A stretch of 64,000 bases of DNA from assembly GCA_036383955.1 (NCBI GenBank), contig DASVNH010000181.1, positions 23,327-87,326 of the forward strand, written 5' to 3'. Below are positions 33,318-42,322 of the stretch, in pieces; positions within the stretch are counted from its first letter, which is position 1, and each line of letters starts with the position of its first letter. The position numbers and the translations under genes were made by a program. The DNA comes from JACQFK01 sp036383955 (lineage in GTDB: Bacteria; Planctomycetota; MHYJ01; JACPRB01). The notes below the pieces were generated by a model that was not told where the DNA came from, made no database searches, and saw only the letters and a program-made list of their open reading frames with translations.

Positions 33318-36149
33318 ATGATCTGGCGAGTGGACGTCGCGACCAAGCCCGGCCTCGTCGACCCCGCGTCCCGCGGCGCCGCCGCCGCCCTCCGCGAGGC
33401 CGGCCTCGCGGGCCTCGAGGACGTCCGCGCCTCCCAGGTCTTCCTCGTCGACGCGGATCTCGACCGCCCCGGCGCCGAGCGCGTGGCCCGCGAGCTCCTC
33501 GTCGACGCCGTCGCCCAGGACTTCACGCTCACGCCCGGCGCCGAGCCCCCCGCCGTGCCGCCCGGCGCCCAGGTCGTCCTCGTCTTCAAGCGCCCCGGCG
33601 TCATGGACCCGGTCGAGGCCAGCGCCCTCAAGGCCGTCGCCGACCTCGGCCTGCGCGCCCGGCGCCTCAAGACCGGGACCCGCTACGCGGTCCGGGGGGC
33701 CGTCGACGCCCGCCTGCGCGACGCCGCCGCCCGCGTCCTCGGCAACGAGGCGATCGAGGAGATCACGCTGGGCGAGCGGGCCTTCGCGAAAATCGACGTG
33801 GGGACGTCCTACGTCTTCCGGAAGATCACCGTGGCCCTGCTCGGGCTGTCCGACGACGGCCTGGTGAAGCTCTCCAAGGACATGAGCCTCGCCCTCAACC
33901 TCAAGGAAATGAAGGCCGTCCAGGAGCACTTCAAGGGCGTCGGCCGCGACCCGTCGGACGCGGAGCTCGAGTCCATCGCCCAGACCTGGAGCGAGCACTG
34001 CAAGCACAAGACCTTCGCCGGGCACATCACCTTCGAGGGGAAGGTCATCCCCAACCTCCTCAAGTCGACGATCGTCCAGGCGACCAAGGACGTCGCCGCC
34101 CCGTGGTGCGTCTCCGTCTTCAAGGACAACGCCGGCATCATCGAGTTCGACGACGAGTACAACGTCTGCTTCAAGGTCGAGACCCACAACCATCCGAGCG
34201 CCATCGAGCCGTACGGCGGCGCCAACACCGGGCTCGGCGGGGTGATCCGCGACATCCTCGGCTGCGGCCTCGGCGCGAAGCCCATCTGTTCGACCGACGT
34301 TTTCTGCGTGGGCCTGCCCGACGCGAAGGAAATCCCGCCCGGCACGATCCATCCGCGGCGCCTCCTCAAGGGCGTGATGAGCGGCGTGCGCGACTACGGC
34401 AACCGGATGGGCATCCCGACGGTCAACGGCGCGGTCTTCTTCGACGAGCGCTACACCGGGAACCCGCTGGTTTACGCGGGCACCGTGGGCATCCTCCCCA
34501 AGGCCGCCTCGTTCAAGAAGGTCCACGCCGGCGACCTCTGCGTCGTCGTCGGCGGCCGGACGGGCCGCGACGGCATCCACGGCGCGACGTTCTCGAGCCT
34601 CGAGCTCCACGAGGAGTCGGAGACGGCCTCCAGCGGCGCGGTGCAGATCGGCAACGCGATCGTGGAGAAGCGGGTCCTCGACACCGTGCTCCAGGCCCGC
34701 GACCGCGGGCTCTACACCGCGGTGACGGACTGCGGCGCCGGCGGCCTCTCCAGCGCCTGCGGCGAGATGGGCGAGGAGCTGGGCGTCGAGGTCGACCTCG
34801 ACAAAGTGCCGCTCAAGTACGACGGCCTGAGCTACACCGAGATCTGGATCAGCGAGGCCCAGGAGCGCATGGTGCTCTCGGTGTCGCCCGCGAAGATCGA
34901 CGACCTCCTCGCGGTGTTCAAGGCGGAGGACGTCGAAGCCGTCGTCATCGGCGCGTTCCCCGGCCACGGCCGCCTGGTCCTGCGCTACAACGCCCAGGTC
35001 GTCGCCGACATGAGCATGAAGTTCCTGCACGACGGGATCCCGCGCTTCGAGCGGACGGCGACGTACACGCCGGCGGCGGCGAAGCCGGCGACGCTGGCGG
35101 AGAAGCCGTCGTACGGCGCGGACCTGAAGAAGATCCTCGGCAGCTGGAACGTCTGCTCGAAGGAGTGGGTCATCCGGCAGTACGACCACGAGGTCCAGGG
35201 CGGCAGCGTGGTGAAGCCGCTGACGGGCGTCGCGAACGACGGGCCGTCCGACGCCGCCGTGGTGCGCCCGGTCCTCACGGGCTACAAGGGGATCGCGGTC
35301 GCCAACGGCATGAACCCGCGCTACGGGGACCTCTCGCCCTACGACATGGCGGCCAACGCGATCGACGAGGCCCTCCGCAACGTCGTCGCGGTCGGCGGCG
35401 ATCCGGCGCGGACGGCGATCCTCGACAACTTCTCGTGGGGCCGCCCCGACAACCCGGAGAACCTCGGCGCGCTCGTCCTCGCCGCCCGCGCCTGCCAGGA
35501 CGCGGCCGTCGCGTACGGCACGCCCTTCATCTCCGGCAAGGACAGCCTCAACAACGAGTTCCGCGTCGGCGACAAGACGATCATCATCCCGCACTCGCTC
35601 CTCATCTCCGCCATCTCGATCGTGGAGGACGTCCGCCGCTGCGTCACCATGGACGCGAAGGAGGCGGGCGACGTCCTGTACCTGGTGGGCGCCACCCGGA
35701 ACGAGCTGGGCGGCTCGCATTACCTGCTGGTGAACGGAGCCTCGGGCGGCCAGGTTCCGAAGGTCGACTTCGCGGCGGGGAAGAAGATTCTCGACACGAT
35801 CGCGGCGGCGATCCGGCGCGGCCTGCTGCGCGCGTGCCACGATCTGTCCGAGGGCGGCCTGGCGGTCGCGGCCGCGGAGTCCGCGTTCGCGGGCGGCCTG
35901 GGCATGAAGCTGAGCGTGTCGGAGCGCGAGGACGTCGCGCTCTTCGCGGAGTCGGCGTCGCGCTTCCTGATCGAGATCAAGCCGGGGGACGTCGCGCGCT
36001 TCGAGGAAGCCTTCGCGGGCGTGGCGTTTACGCGCGTCGGCGAGGTCACGGCGGCGCCGCGGCTGACGGTGACGGGCCGGAAGGGCCTCGTCCTCGACGA
36101 GGCGATCGCGGACCTGAAAGAGGCGTGGCAGGCGCCGCTGCGATGGTAA
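33318..36149 (+). CDS. purL: Phosphoribosylformylglycinamidine synthase: tandem PurS-like domains fused to PurL
   Basis: This enzyme makes FGAM from FGAR, ATP and glutamine-derived ammonia in purine synthesis. Of its 943 residues, about 1-75 resemble PurS (VATKPGLVDPASRGAAAALR; GLEDVRASQVFLVDAD) and about 84-160 form a second PurS-like unit (VFKRPGVMDPVEASALKAV; ARRLKTGTRYAVRG). The PurL body follows with QTWSEHCKHKTF, VETHNHPSAIEPYGGANTG, TDCGAGGLSSACGEMGEE and SGKDSLNNEF. The glutaminase PurQ is a separate gene 0.8 kb downstream. In large PurL enzymes the N-terminal domain mimics a PurS dimer, so two fused PurS-like units are structurally sensible. Confidence 0.93.
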   Translation: MIWRVDVATKPGLVDPASRGAAAALREAGLAGLEDVRASQVFLVDADLDRPGAERVARELLVDAVAQDFTLTPGAEPPAVPPGAQVVLVFKRPGVMDPVEASALKAVADLGLRARRLKTGTRYAVRGAVDARLRDAAARVLGNEAIEEITLGERAFAKIDVGTSYVFRKITVALLGLSDDGLVKLSKDMSLALNLKEMKAVQEHFKGVGRDPSDAELESIAQTWSEHCKHKTFAGHITFEGKVIPNLLKSTIVQATKDVAAPWCVSVFKDNAGIIEFDDEYNVCFKVETHNHPSAIEPYGGANTGLGGVIRDILGCGLGAKPICSTDVFCVGLPDAKEIPPGTIHPRRLLKGVMSGVRDYGNRMGIPTVNGAVFFDERYTGNPLVYAGTVGILPKAASFKKVHAGDLCVVVGGRTGRDGIHGATFSSLELHEESETASSGAVQIGNAIVEKRVLDTVLQARDRGLYTAVTDCGAGGLSSACGEMGEELGVEVDLDKVPLKYDGLSYTEIWISEAQERMVLSVSPAKIDDLLAVFKAEDVEAVVIGAFPGHGRLVLRYNAQVVADMSMKFLHDGIPRFERTATYTPAAAKPATLAEKPSYGADLKKILGSWNVCSKEWVIRQYDHEVQGGSVVKPLTGVANDGPSDAAVVRPVLTGYKGIAVANGMNPRYGDLSPYDMAANAIDEALRNVVAVGGDPARTAILDNFSWGRPDNPENLGALVLAARACQDAAVAYGTPFISGKDSLNNEFRVGDKTIIIPHSLLISAISIVEDVRRCVTMDAKEAGDVLYLVGATRNELGGSHYLLVNGASGGQVPKVDFAAGKKILDTIAAAIRRGLLRACHDLSEGGLAVAAAESAFAGGLGMKLSVSEREDVALFAESASRFLIEIKPGDVARFEEAFAGVAFTRVGEVTAAPRLTVTGRKGLVLDEAIADLKEAWQAPLRW

Positions 36150-36928
36150 GGGCGAAGAGCCAAGCGCCAAGAGCCAAGAACCAAGAGGGTTCCCCCCTGT
36201 GCTCGCCCCCCTGGGGGGCTGCGCCGGCGGCGGCGATCCTGCTGATCCTCGCGGGGTGCGCGGCGGCCCCCGAGAGCGAGCCGGTCGTCGCGACGTTCTC
36301 GATCGTCGCGCGCGATCCCGAGACGGGCGAGCTGGGCATCGCGGTGCAGTCGAAGTTCGTCGCCGTCGGCTCGGTCGTCCCGTGGGCGAAGGCCGGCGTG
36401 GGCGCGATCGCCACGCAGTCGTACGCGAACACGACCTACGGGCCGCGCGGCCTGGAGCTGCTGGCGAAGGGCGTCGCGCCCGACGAGGTCCTGAAACAGC
36501 TCACGGCCGACGACCCCCAGCGCGAGCGCCGGCAGGCCGGGATCGTGGACGCGGGCGGGAAGTCCGCGACGTTCACCGGCAAGGACTGCCTGGCCTGGGC
36601 GGGCGGGCTCGCCGAGGAGAACGTCTGCGCGCAGGGCAACATCCTGGCGGGCGAGGCGGTGACGGCCGGGATGCTGAAGGCCTTCAAGGCGTCGAAGGGC
36701 GACCTGGGCGACCGCCTGATCGCCGCTCTCCAGGCGGGGCAGGACGCGGGCGGCGACACCCGCGGCAAGCAGTCCGCCGCGCTGCTGATCGTCCGCGACG
36801 GCTGGGGCTACGGCGGCTTCAACGACCGCTACCGCGACCTCCGCGTCGACGACCACGCCGAACCCATCGCGGAGCTGAAGCGCGTGTACGACATCCATCG
36901 GGGCATCTTCAAGCCGAGGGGGCGATGA
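36143..36928 (+). CDS. DUF1028-family protein, probable lipoprotein
   Basis: This 261-residue protein belongs to the DUF1028 family of Ntn-hydrolase-like proteins: TFSIVARDPETGELGIAVQSKF, then VGAIATQSYANTTYGPRGLELL and the GNIL/DRLIAALQAG segments. Near residue 38 is LLILAGCA, a lipobox, so export is likely. The only in-frame ATG (36143, overlapping the purSL stop) gives an N-terminus AKSQAPRAKNQEGS encoded by CCAAG repeat words and a GC module, which is odd for a signal peptide. A non-ATG start further in, such as the CTG near 36197, is possible. Its stop overlaps purQ (ATGA). The molecular role of DUF1028 is not established. Confidence 0.78.
   Translation: MVRAKSQAPRAKNQEGSPLCSPPWGAAPAAAILLILAGCAAAPESEPVVATFSIVARDPETGELGIAVQSKFVAVGSVVPWAKAGVGAIATQSYANTTYGPRGLELLAKGVAPDEVLKQLTADDPQRERRQAGIVDAGGKSATFTGKDCLAWAGGLAEENVCAQGNILAGEAVTAGMLKAFKASKGDLGDRLIAALQAGQDAGGDTRGKQSAALLIVRDGWGYGGFNDRYRDLRVDDHAEPIAELKRVYDIHRGIFKPRGR
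36157..36218 (+). repeat. Half word-hairpin element inside the DUF1028 N-terminal frame
   Basis: Four NNCCAAG words (36157-36186; AG, CG, AG, AA variants) followed by a GC module in reverse orientation (36191-36218: six C, TGTGCTCG, six C, T, six G). No inverted partner arm is seen downstream. It sits between the purSL stop and the probable signal peptide of the next gene, so it is either translated or marks that the start codon is internal. Confidence 0.7.
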
Positions 36929-37710
36929 GCGAGCCGCGCGCGATCGTGCTCCGGGCCGCCGGGATCAACTGCGACCAGGAGTCGCGGGCCGCCTGCGAGA
37001 AGGCGGGATTCCGCGTCGACGTCCTCCACGTCAACCGCCTGGCCGAGAACCGCGGGCTGCTCAAGGAAGCGCAGTTCCTCCTCATCCCCGGCGGGTTCTC
37101 GTACGGCGACGACCTGGGCGCCGGCCGCGTGCTCGGCAACGAGATCCGCGCGAAGCTGCTGCCGGACCTCCGCGAGTTCGTGAAGGCGGGGAAGCTGATC
37201 CTCGGCATCTGCAACGGCTTCCAGATCATGGTGAAGGCGGGCCTCCTGCCGGATCCGTTCGACGACGCCTCGCCGACCCAGGTCACGCTGGCCAACAACG
37301 ACTCCGGCAAGTTCGAGGACCGTTGGATTCGCCTCAAGGTCTCCTCCGTAAAGTCCGAATTTCTTAAGAAGGAGGAAGTCATCGAGCTTCCCATCGCCCA
37401 CGGCGAGGGGAAGTTCCTTCCGGTGGACGCCGCGGCGCTGCGCCGGTGGGAGGAGAGGGGCCAGCTCGTCCTGAAGTACGTGGACGCCGACGGCCGCGAG
37501 GCCGGATACCCCTCGAACCCCAACGGCTCGACGGCTTCGGTCGCCGGGTTTTGCGACCCTTCCGGACGGGTGCTCGGCCTGATGCCCCATCCGGAACGGT
37601 TTCAGGATATGGTCAATCATCCGCGGTGGACGCGGCGGGGAGCCGACGGCGCCGCGGACGGGATGAAGTTTTTCCGGAACGCCTGGGAGTACGTGAAGAG
37701 GACCTTATGA
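36925..37710 (+). CDS. purQ: Phosphoribosylformylglycinamidine synthase glutaminase subunit
   Basis: PurQ hydrolyses glutamine and passes ammonia to PurL. The 261-residue protein is a class I glutamine amidotransferase: GINCDQE near the N-terminus, PGGFSYGDDLGAGR oxyanion region, nucleophile Cys in GICNGFQIM, and the His-Glu pair in LMPHPER. It overlaps the genes on both sides by 4 bp, so purSL-DUF1028-purQ-Ig protein should be one transcript. Length is slightly above the usual 220-235 because of an insertion near KVSSVKSEFLKKEEV. Confidence 0.95.
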   Translation: MSEPRAIVLRAAGINCDQESRAACEKAGFRVDVLHVNRLAENRGLLKEAQFLLIPGGFSYGDDLGAGRVLGNEIRAKLLPDLREFVKAGKLILGICNGFQIMVKAGLLPDPFDDASPTQVTLANNDSGKFEDRWIRLKVSSVKSEFLKKEEVIELPIAHGEGKFLPVDAAALRRWEERGQLVLKYVDADGREAGYPSNPNGSTASVAGFCDPSGRVLGLMPHPERFQDMVNHPRWTRRGADGAADGMKFFRNAWEYVKRTL

Positions 37711-40700
37711 CGTTCGCCGCCGCGGTCATTCTGCTCGCGACCGCGGCGCCTTCCTCGCAGGACAAGTCCTTCGGCTCGTTGCTTGCGGTCGTCGCTCAGG
37801 ACAAGTCCCGGGAAATCCCCACCTCCCGGCGCCTCGTCGAAGTCCCCGTCGACAAAGCCAAGCTGTCCGGCCGTCCCGCCGCCGAGCTCTGGGTCTCCGC
37901 CGACCGCGGCCGCACCTGGAGCAACCAGGGGCCGCTCGACCTCGGCAAGGCCACCGCCGGCTTCCTCGCGCCGTCGGACGGCGCGTTCGGCTTCCTCGTC
38001 GTGCCCGTCGGGGCCGACGGCGCCCGCGAATTCACGCCCAAACCCGGCGACCTCCCCGCGCACGCGGTGGTCGTCGACACGGCCGCTCCGGCCGTCGAAG
38101 TCCTCGCCCCCAACGGCGGGGAAGTCTTCGGCGCGAAGCGCACGACGGTGGTCAAGTGGGCGGCCCAGGACCTGAACCTGGCGCCGGGCGGGGTGTCGAT
38201 CGAGCTCTCCGCGGGCGGCACGGAAGACTGGGTGCCGGTCGCGAAGGACCTGCCGAACTCGGGGACCTACCACTGGGACATCGGCGCGGCGAGCGGCGAG
38301 TCGTTCAAAGTCCGCGTGCTGGTGCGCGACCTGGCGGGCAACACCGGGATGGACGCGTCGGACCGTCCGTTCTCGATCGACGGCCTGGCGCCGGACCTCC
38401 GGGTCACGGGTCCCGCGGCGGCCACGGCGGTGCCGGTGGCGATCGAGTACAGCGCGGTGGACCTCGGCGGGGCCGGCCTGCGCAAGGCGGTCCTCTGGGT
38501 CACGAAAGACGGCGGCCAGACCTGGGCGGCGCACGGCGAGGACGAAGACCTCCGCTCGCCGATCCCGTTCCAGGATCTCGACGGCGTGTACGGGCTGCGG
38601 ATGTCGGGCGAAGACCGGGTGGGCAACGCGGTGCCGGAGCCCCGGCCGGGCACGCCTCCGCAGGCGACGCTGCGGCTGGACCGGACGCGGCCCGAGGTGA
38701 AGCTGCTGTCCCCGGCGGCGGCGGGTTACCTGGGCGGCGTCCCGATCGAGGTCCGCTGGAGCGCGAAGGACAACCTGGACACGCCCGCCAATCCCGTCGC
38801 GATCGCGTTCTCGGAAGACGCGGGGAAGACCTGGAAGGACGTCGCGGCCGGCCTCAAGAACGACGGCCTCCACGCCTGGACGCCTCCGAAGACGGCGGCG
38901 GGGGACTGCCGGATCCGGGTCGCGGTGACGGACCTGGCGGGCAACGTGGGCGAGGCGGTCAGCGGCCGCTTCGGCCTCGACGGCTCGATCCCCGAGGCGC
39001 GGGCGACGGGCCCGGACCGGGCGAAGACGCATCAGGTGGACGTCGGCTACGTGATCCGCGAGCTCGGCACCGCGCCGGTCAGCGTGGTCACGCTCTGGTA
39101 CAAGCCCGACGGCGCGAAGGAGTGGACCAAGTACGCGGACGACGCGGACGCGGTCTCGCCGATCCTCTTCGCGAAGGCCGACGGCAAGTACGGCCTCTAC
39201 GTGACCTGCGGCACGGAGCAGGCGATCAAGGCGGGCGTGGCGCAGAAGCCGCCCGCCGCCGACGCCGAAGCCCAGCTGGTCCTGACCATCGACGCGACGC
39301 CCCCGCTCATCACGCTCGAGAGCTTCACCGGCGGCGGCTATTACAAAGCAGCGGACTCGGTGGAGGTCCTCTGGAAGATGGTCGAGCCGCATCCCGACCC
39401 GCGCGGCCTCCAGATCCACCACTCGGCCGACGGCGGCGCCACCTGGAACCTCGCGGCCACGCAGGTCGACCCCACGCCCGGAAAGCACCGCTGGGTGGTC
39501 CCGCCCACGCCCGGCGCCCGCCACAAGTTGCGCCTGAGCGTGACGGACAGCTTCGGGAACCGGGCGGAGGCGACGTCCGACAAGCCGTTCACGATCGACG
39601 ACGACCTGCCGACCGTCATCGTCTCCGACAAGCCCGCGCCCACCGGCCGCTCGAATCGGATCGCCGTGAAGTACAAGGCCTACGATCCCTCGTCGGGCAT
39701 CGATCGCGTCCAGCTGCACGGCCGCCTGATCGGCACCGATCGTCCGCTGTACCGGCTGCTGACCGAGAACCGGGCGGGGGAGGGCACGCTGGAGGCCGAG
39801 CTGCCGCAGGAGGGAACCTGGGCGCTCGTCGTGACGGCCGTCGACGGCGCCGGCAACATGTCCGCCCAGGTCGAGCGCTCGCCGAAGCCGGATTTCTCGG
39901 TGACGGTCGACCTCGTCAAGCCGCAGATCGCGATCAAGGACTCGGCGCTGCCCACCGGGGCGCGGACCTACGTCAATCCGAGCTGGGAAGTCGAGTGGCG
40001 CGCCTCGGACAACGCGACGCCCTCGGACCGCATGTTCATCCGGGTCGAGTCGTCGCAGGACGGCGGCAAGACCTGGCACGTCGCCATCCAGAGCCATCCG
40101 AACACCGGCAAGGCGGACCTCCGGGCGTACCTGCTGCCCGGCAAGCGCTACCGCCTGCGGCTGATCGCCACCGACCAGGCCGGCAACGAGGGCGAGGCCC
40201 TGACCCCGGACTTCGATCCCGGCGAGATTCCGCCGCCCAACGTCATCCTGCGGGGCATCGACGAGGGCCGGCAGTATCCGCTCTCGACGCAGGTCACCGC
40301 CATCTGGACCACCAGCGACAAGACCATCCGCGAGGCGGTCCTGGAGCTGTCGGTCGACGGCGGCCGCACCTGGACGACGATGGCGCGCATGAGCACGCCG
40401 TCGATGCGCGTCTCGCTGCCCGCCAAGGAAGGCCGCTACCACGTCCGCGCCGTCGCGCGCGACGCGGTCAACCGGCCTCTCAGCTCACAGTTCGTCATGT
40501 TCGACATGATCGCGGGCCTCGAGCCCGTGCGGATCGTGACCCACGCGACCGTGCCGCCGGGGAAAAGCGTGCCGGTGGTCGTCGAGCCCAAGCACATCCT
40601 GAGGATGTCGAAGGACCTCCGCCTGGAGACCTCGACCGACGGCCAGGAATGGCGGAAAGTGGCGGACGTCCGAGACAGCGCCCCGACGTTCCAGTCACCG

Positions 40701-41453
40701 ACGCAGCCGGGCGAATACTGGCTTCGCCTGGTGGTGAACATGCCGGACGGCAAGGAGTACGACTCGAACCACGTGCGGTTCACGGTGGCGGGCGGCGGGA
40801 TCAAGCTCATGACGTTCCGGGGCGGCGAGACCTACGAAGGCCTGACGAACCGGATCATCCACGTGAAGACGGACGCCGACCTCGCCCAGGTCCGCGTGGA
40901 GATCTCGACCGAGTCGGGCAAGGACGGGACCTGGAAGGACGTCCAGCGCGGCGACCTCAAGGTGGAGACGGCCGGGCTCTTCTGGCGCCTGCCCGAGCGC
41001 GGCGGCGACCGCTGCCGGCTGCGGGTGTCGGTGAAGGACGTCCAGAACAAGACGCATTCCGACGAGTCCGAGAAGGACTTCACGATCCGGCCGCCGTCGG
41101 GGCAGGGGCCGTCGGTCGTCGCTCCCCGCGCGGTCACGCCGCCGCCGGAAGGCGTGCGGGTGGAAGCGAGCCTGCCGGCCGTCGTGAAGGGCGGGACGAC
41201 GCACGCGGTGCGCTGGGCGGCCGCGGACGAGAAAGCCAAAGTGAAGCTGCTCCTGGTCAGCCCCGACACGTCGGAGGTGATCGCGGAGAGCCTGAGCTCC
41301 GCCGGCACCTACACCTGGACGGCGCCGCGCAAGGACCTCAAGGGCTGCCGGCTGCGCGTCGAGTCCGGCGGCTCGTCCGACCACAGCACGCCCTTCGAGC
41401 TGGACAGCACGCCGCCGAGCGTGGACGGGGTGGATATCGAGGTCTCGAAGTAA
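37707..41453 (+). CDS. Large secreted Ig-like/Asp-box-like repeat protein
   Basis: This 1248-residue protein has a signal peptide (TFAAAVILLATAAPSSQ). At least nine beta-sandwich-type repeats of about 110-130 residues follow, many containing SxDGGxTW-like turns (SADRGRTW, TKDGGQTW, SEDAGKTW, SADGGATW, SQDGGKTW, SVDGGRTW, STDGQEW) and LxVTDxxGNxxEA segments. That pattern is found in bacterial Ig-like and Asp-box repeat proteins on cell surfaces. No enzyme domain and no C-terminal anchor is seen. Placement at the end of a purine operon, with translational overlap, is unexpected. Role probably structural or adhesive (inference). Confidence 0.78.
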   Translation: MTFAAAVILLATAAPSSQDKSFGSLLAVVAQDKSREIPTSRRLVEVPVDKAKLSGRPAAELWVSADRGRTWSNQGPLDLGKATAGFLAPSDGAFGFLVVPVGADGAREFTPKPGDLPAHAVVVDTAAPAVEVLAPNGGEVFGAKRTTVVKWAAQDLNLAPGGVSIELSAGGTEDWVPVAKDLPNSGTYHWDIGAASGESFKVRVLVRDLAGNTGMDASDRPFSIDGLAPDLRVTGPAAATAVPVAIEYSAVDLGGAGLRKAVLWVTKDGGQTWAAHGEDEDLRSPIPFQDLDGVYGLRMSGEDRVGNAVPEPRPGTPPQATLRLDRTRPEVKLLSPAAAGYLGGVPIEVRWSAKDNLDTPANPVAIAFSEDAGKTWKDVAAGLKNDGLHAWTPPKTAAGDCRIRVAVTDLAGNVGEAVSGRFGLDGSIPEARATGPDRAKTHQVDVGYVIRELGTAPVSVVTLWYKPDGAKEWTKYADDADAVSPILFAKADGKYGLYVTCGTEQAIKAGVAQKPPAADAEAQLVLTIDATPPLITLESFTGGGYYKAADSVEVLWKMVEPHPDPRGLQIHHSADGGATWNLAATQVDPTPGKHRWVVPPTPGARHKLRLSVTDSFGNRAEATSDKPFTIDDDLPTVIVSDKPAPTGRSNRIAVKYKAYDPSSGIDRVQLHGRLIGTDRPLYRLLTENRAGEGTLEAELPQEGTWALVVTAVDGAGNMSAQVERSPKPDFSVTVDLVKPQIAIKDSALPTGARTYVNPSWEVEWRASDNATPSDRMFIRVESSQDGGKTWHVAIQSHPNTGKADLRAYLLPGKRYRLRLIATDQAGNEGEALTPDFDPGEIPPPNVILRGIDEGRQYPLSTQVTAIWTTSDKTIREAVLELSVDGGRTWTTMARMSTPSMRVSLPAKEGRYHVRAVARDAVNRPLSSQFVMFDMIAGLEPVRIVTHATVPPGKSVPVVVEPKHILRMSKDLRLETSTDGQEWRKVADVRDSAPTFQSPTQPGEYWLRLVVNMPDGKEYDSNHVRFTVAGGGIKLMTFRGGETYEGLTNRIIHVKTDADLAQVRVEISTESGKDGTWKDVQRGDLKVETAGLFWRLPERGGDRCRLRVSVKDVQNKTHSDESEKDFTIRPPSGQGPSVVAPRAVTPPPEGVRVEASLPAVVKGGTTHAVRWAAADEKAKVKLLLVSPDTSEVIAESLSSAGTYTWTAPRKDLKGCRLRVESGGSSDHSTPFELDSTPPSVDGVDIEVSK

Positions 41454-41473
41454 AGACCGGGCTCCCCGCCGTC

Positions 41474-41479
41474 TATAAT
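41474..41479 (+). promoter_or_regulatory. Predicted -10 box of miaA
   Basis: A perfect TATAAT ends 6 nt before the GTG start of miaA, implying a leaderless mRNA. At 17-nt spacing the -35 position reads TAAAGA, which is poor. Confidence 0.4.
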
Positions 41480-41485
41480 CACCCC

Positions 41486-42322
41486 GTGGCCCGGCCTATC
41501 TTCATCCTGGGACAGACCGCCTCCGGCAAGCACGAGGCCGCGATCGCGGTCGCCGACCGGATCGGCGGGACGCTGGCGTCGATCGACTCCATGAAGGTCT
41601 ACCGCGGCATGGACATCGGCACGGCCAAGCCGAAGCGGCCCCACCGGCTGATGGACATCCTCGATCCGGCGGAGAGCTACAACGCCGGGCGCTTCGTCCG
41701 CGACGCCCGCGCGCTGCTCGCCGAAGGGGGCCGGCCGGTCTTCGTGGGCGGCACGATCCTCTACTACAAGACGCTCGCCTACGGATTGTTTGAGGGGCCC
41801 GAGGCCGATCCCGCGCTGCGGGAGGAGCTGGTCGCCGTGGGCGCCCCGGCGCTGCACGCGGAGCTCACCCGCGTCGATCCGGTCGCGGCCGGGCGGATCC
41901 ATCCCAACGACCTCAAGCGGCTCGTCCGGGCCGTCGAGGTCTTCCGCAAAACCGGCGAGCCCATCAGCGCGAAGCACACGCACTTCGGGACCCGGACGCT
42001 CGAGGGCGACGTGTTCGCGTTCAAGCGCGAGGACCTCCAGGACCGGATCGCCCGCCGCACGAAGAAGATGCTCGAGGCGGGCCTCGTCGACGAAGTGCGC
42101 GCGCTGCTGCAGCGCCCCTGGGGCAAGGAGGGGCGGCGCGCGGTGGGGTACCGGGAGGTCGTCGACTTCCTGGAAAAGCGCGTCGACGCCGCGGAGATGG
42201 AGCGCCTGATCAACCGCAACACGAACCGGCTCGCGCGGCACCAGCGCATGTGGCTCCAGCGGCTGCCGGAAGTCGTCTGGGTGAAGGACGCGGACGACAT
42301 CCTCCGGAGGCTCGGCGCGTGA
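41486..42322 (+). CDS. miaA: tRNA dimethylallyltransferase MiaA
   Basis: MiaA adds a dimethylallyl group to A37 of tRNAs reading UNN codons. The 278-residue protein has the P-loop GQTASGKH, the SIDSMKVYRGMDIGTAKP motif (DSMQVYRGMDIGTAKP in most), HRLMDILDP, and VGGTILYYKTLAYG. It is about 25 residues shorter than typical. The GTG at 41486 sits right after a TATAAT box. Its stop overlaps the next gene (GTGA). Confidence 0.93.
   Translation: MARPIFILGQTASGKHEAAIAVADRIGGTLASIDSMKVYRGMDIGTAKPKRPHRLMDILDPAESYNAGRFVRDARALLAEGGRPVFVGGTILYYKTLAYGLFEGPEADPALREELVAVGAPALHAELTRVDPVAAGRIHPNDLKRLVRAVEVFRKTGEPISAKHTHFGTRTLEGDVFAFKREDLQDRIARRTKKMLEAGLVDEVRALLQRPWGKEGRRAVGYREVVDFLEKRVDAAEMERLINRNTNRLARHQRMWLQRLPEVVWVKDADDILRRLGA

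Noticed and set aside
37796..37825. Third copy of the 27-bp palindrome arm (GGACAAGTCCCGGGAAATCC)
   Set aside because: Only part of the arm is similar, there is no partner arm, and it lies within a clear coding frame (AQDKSREIP).
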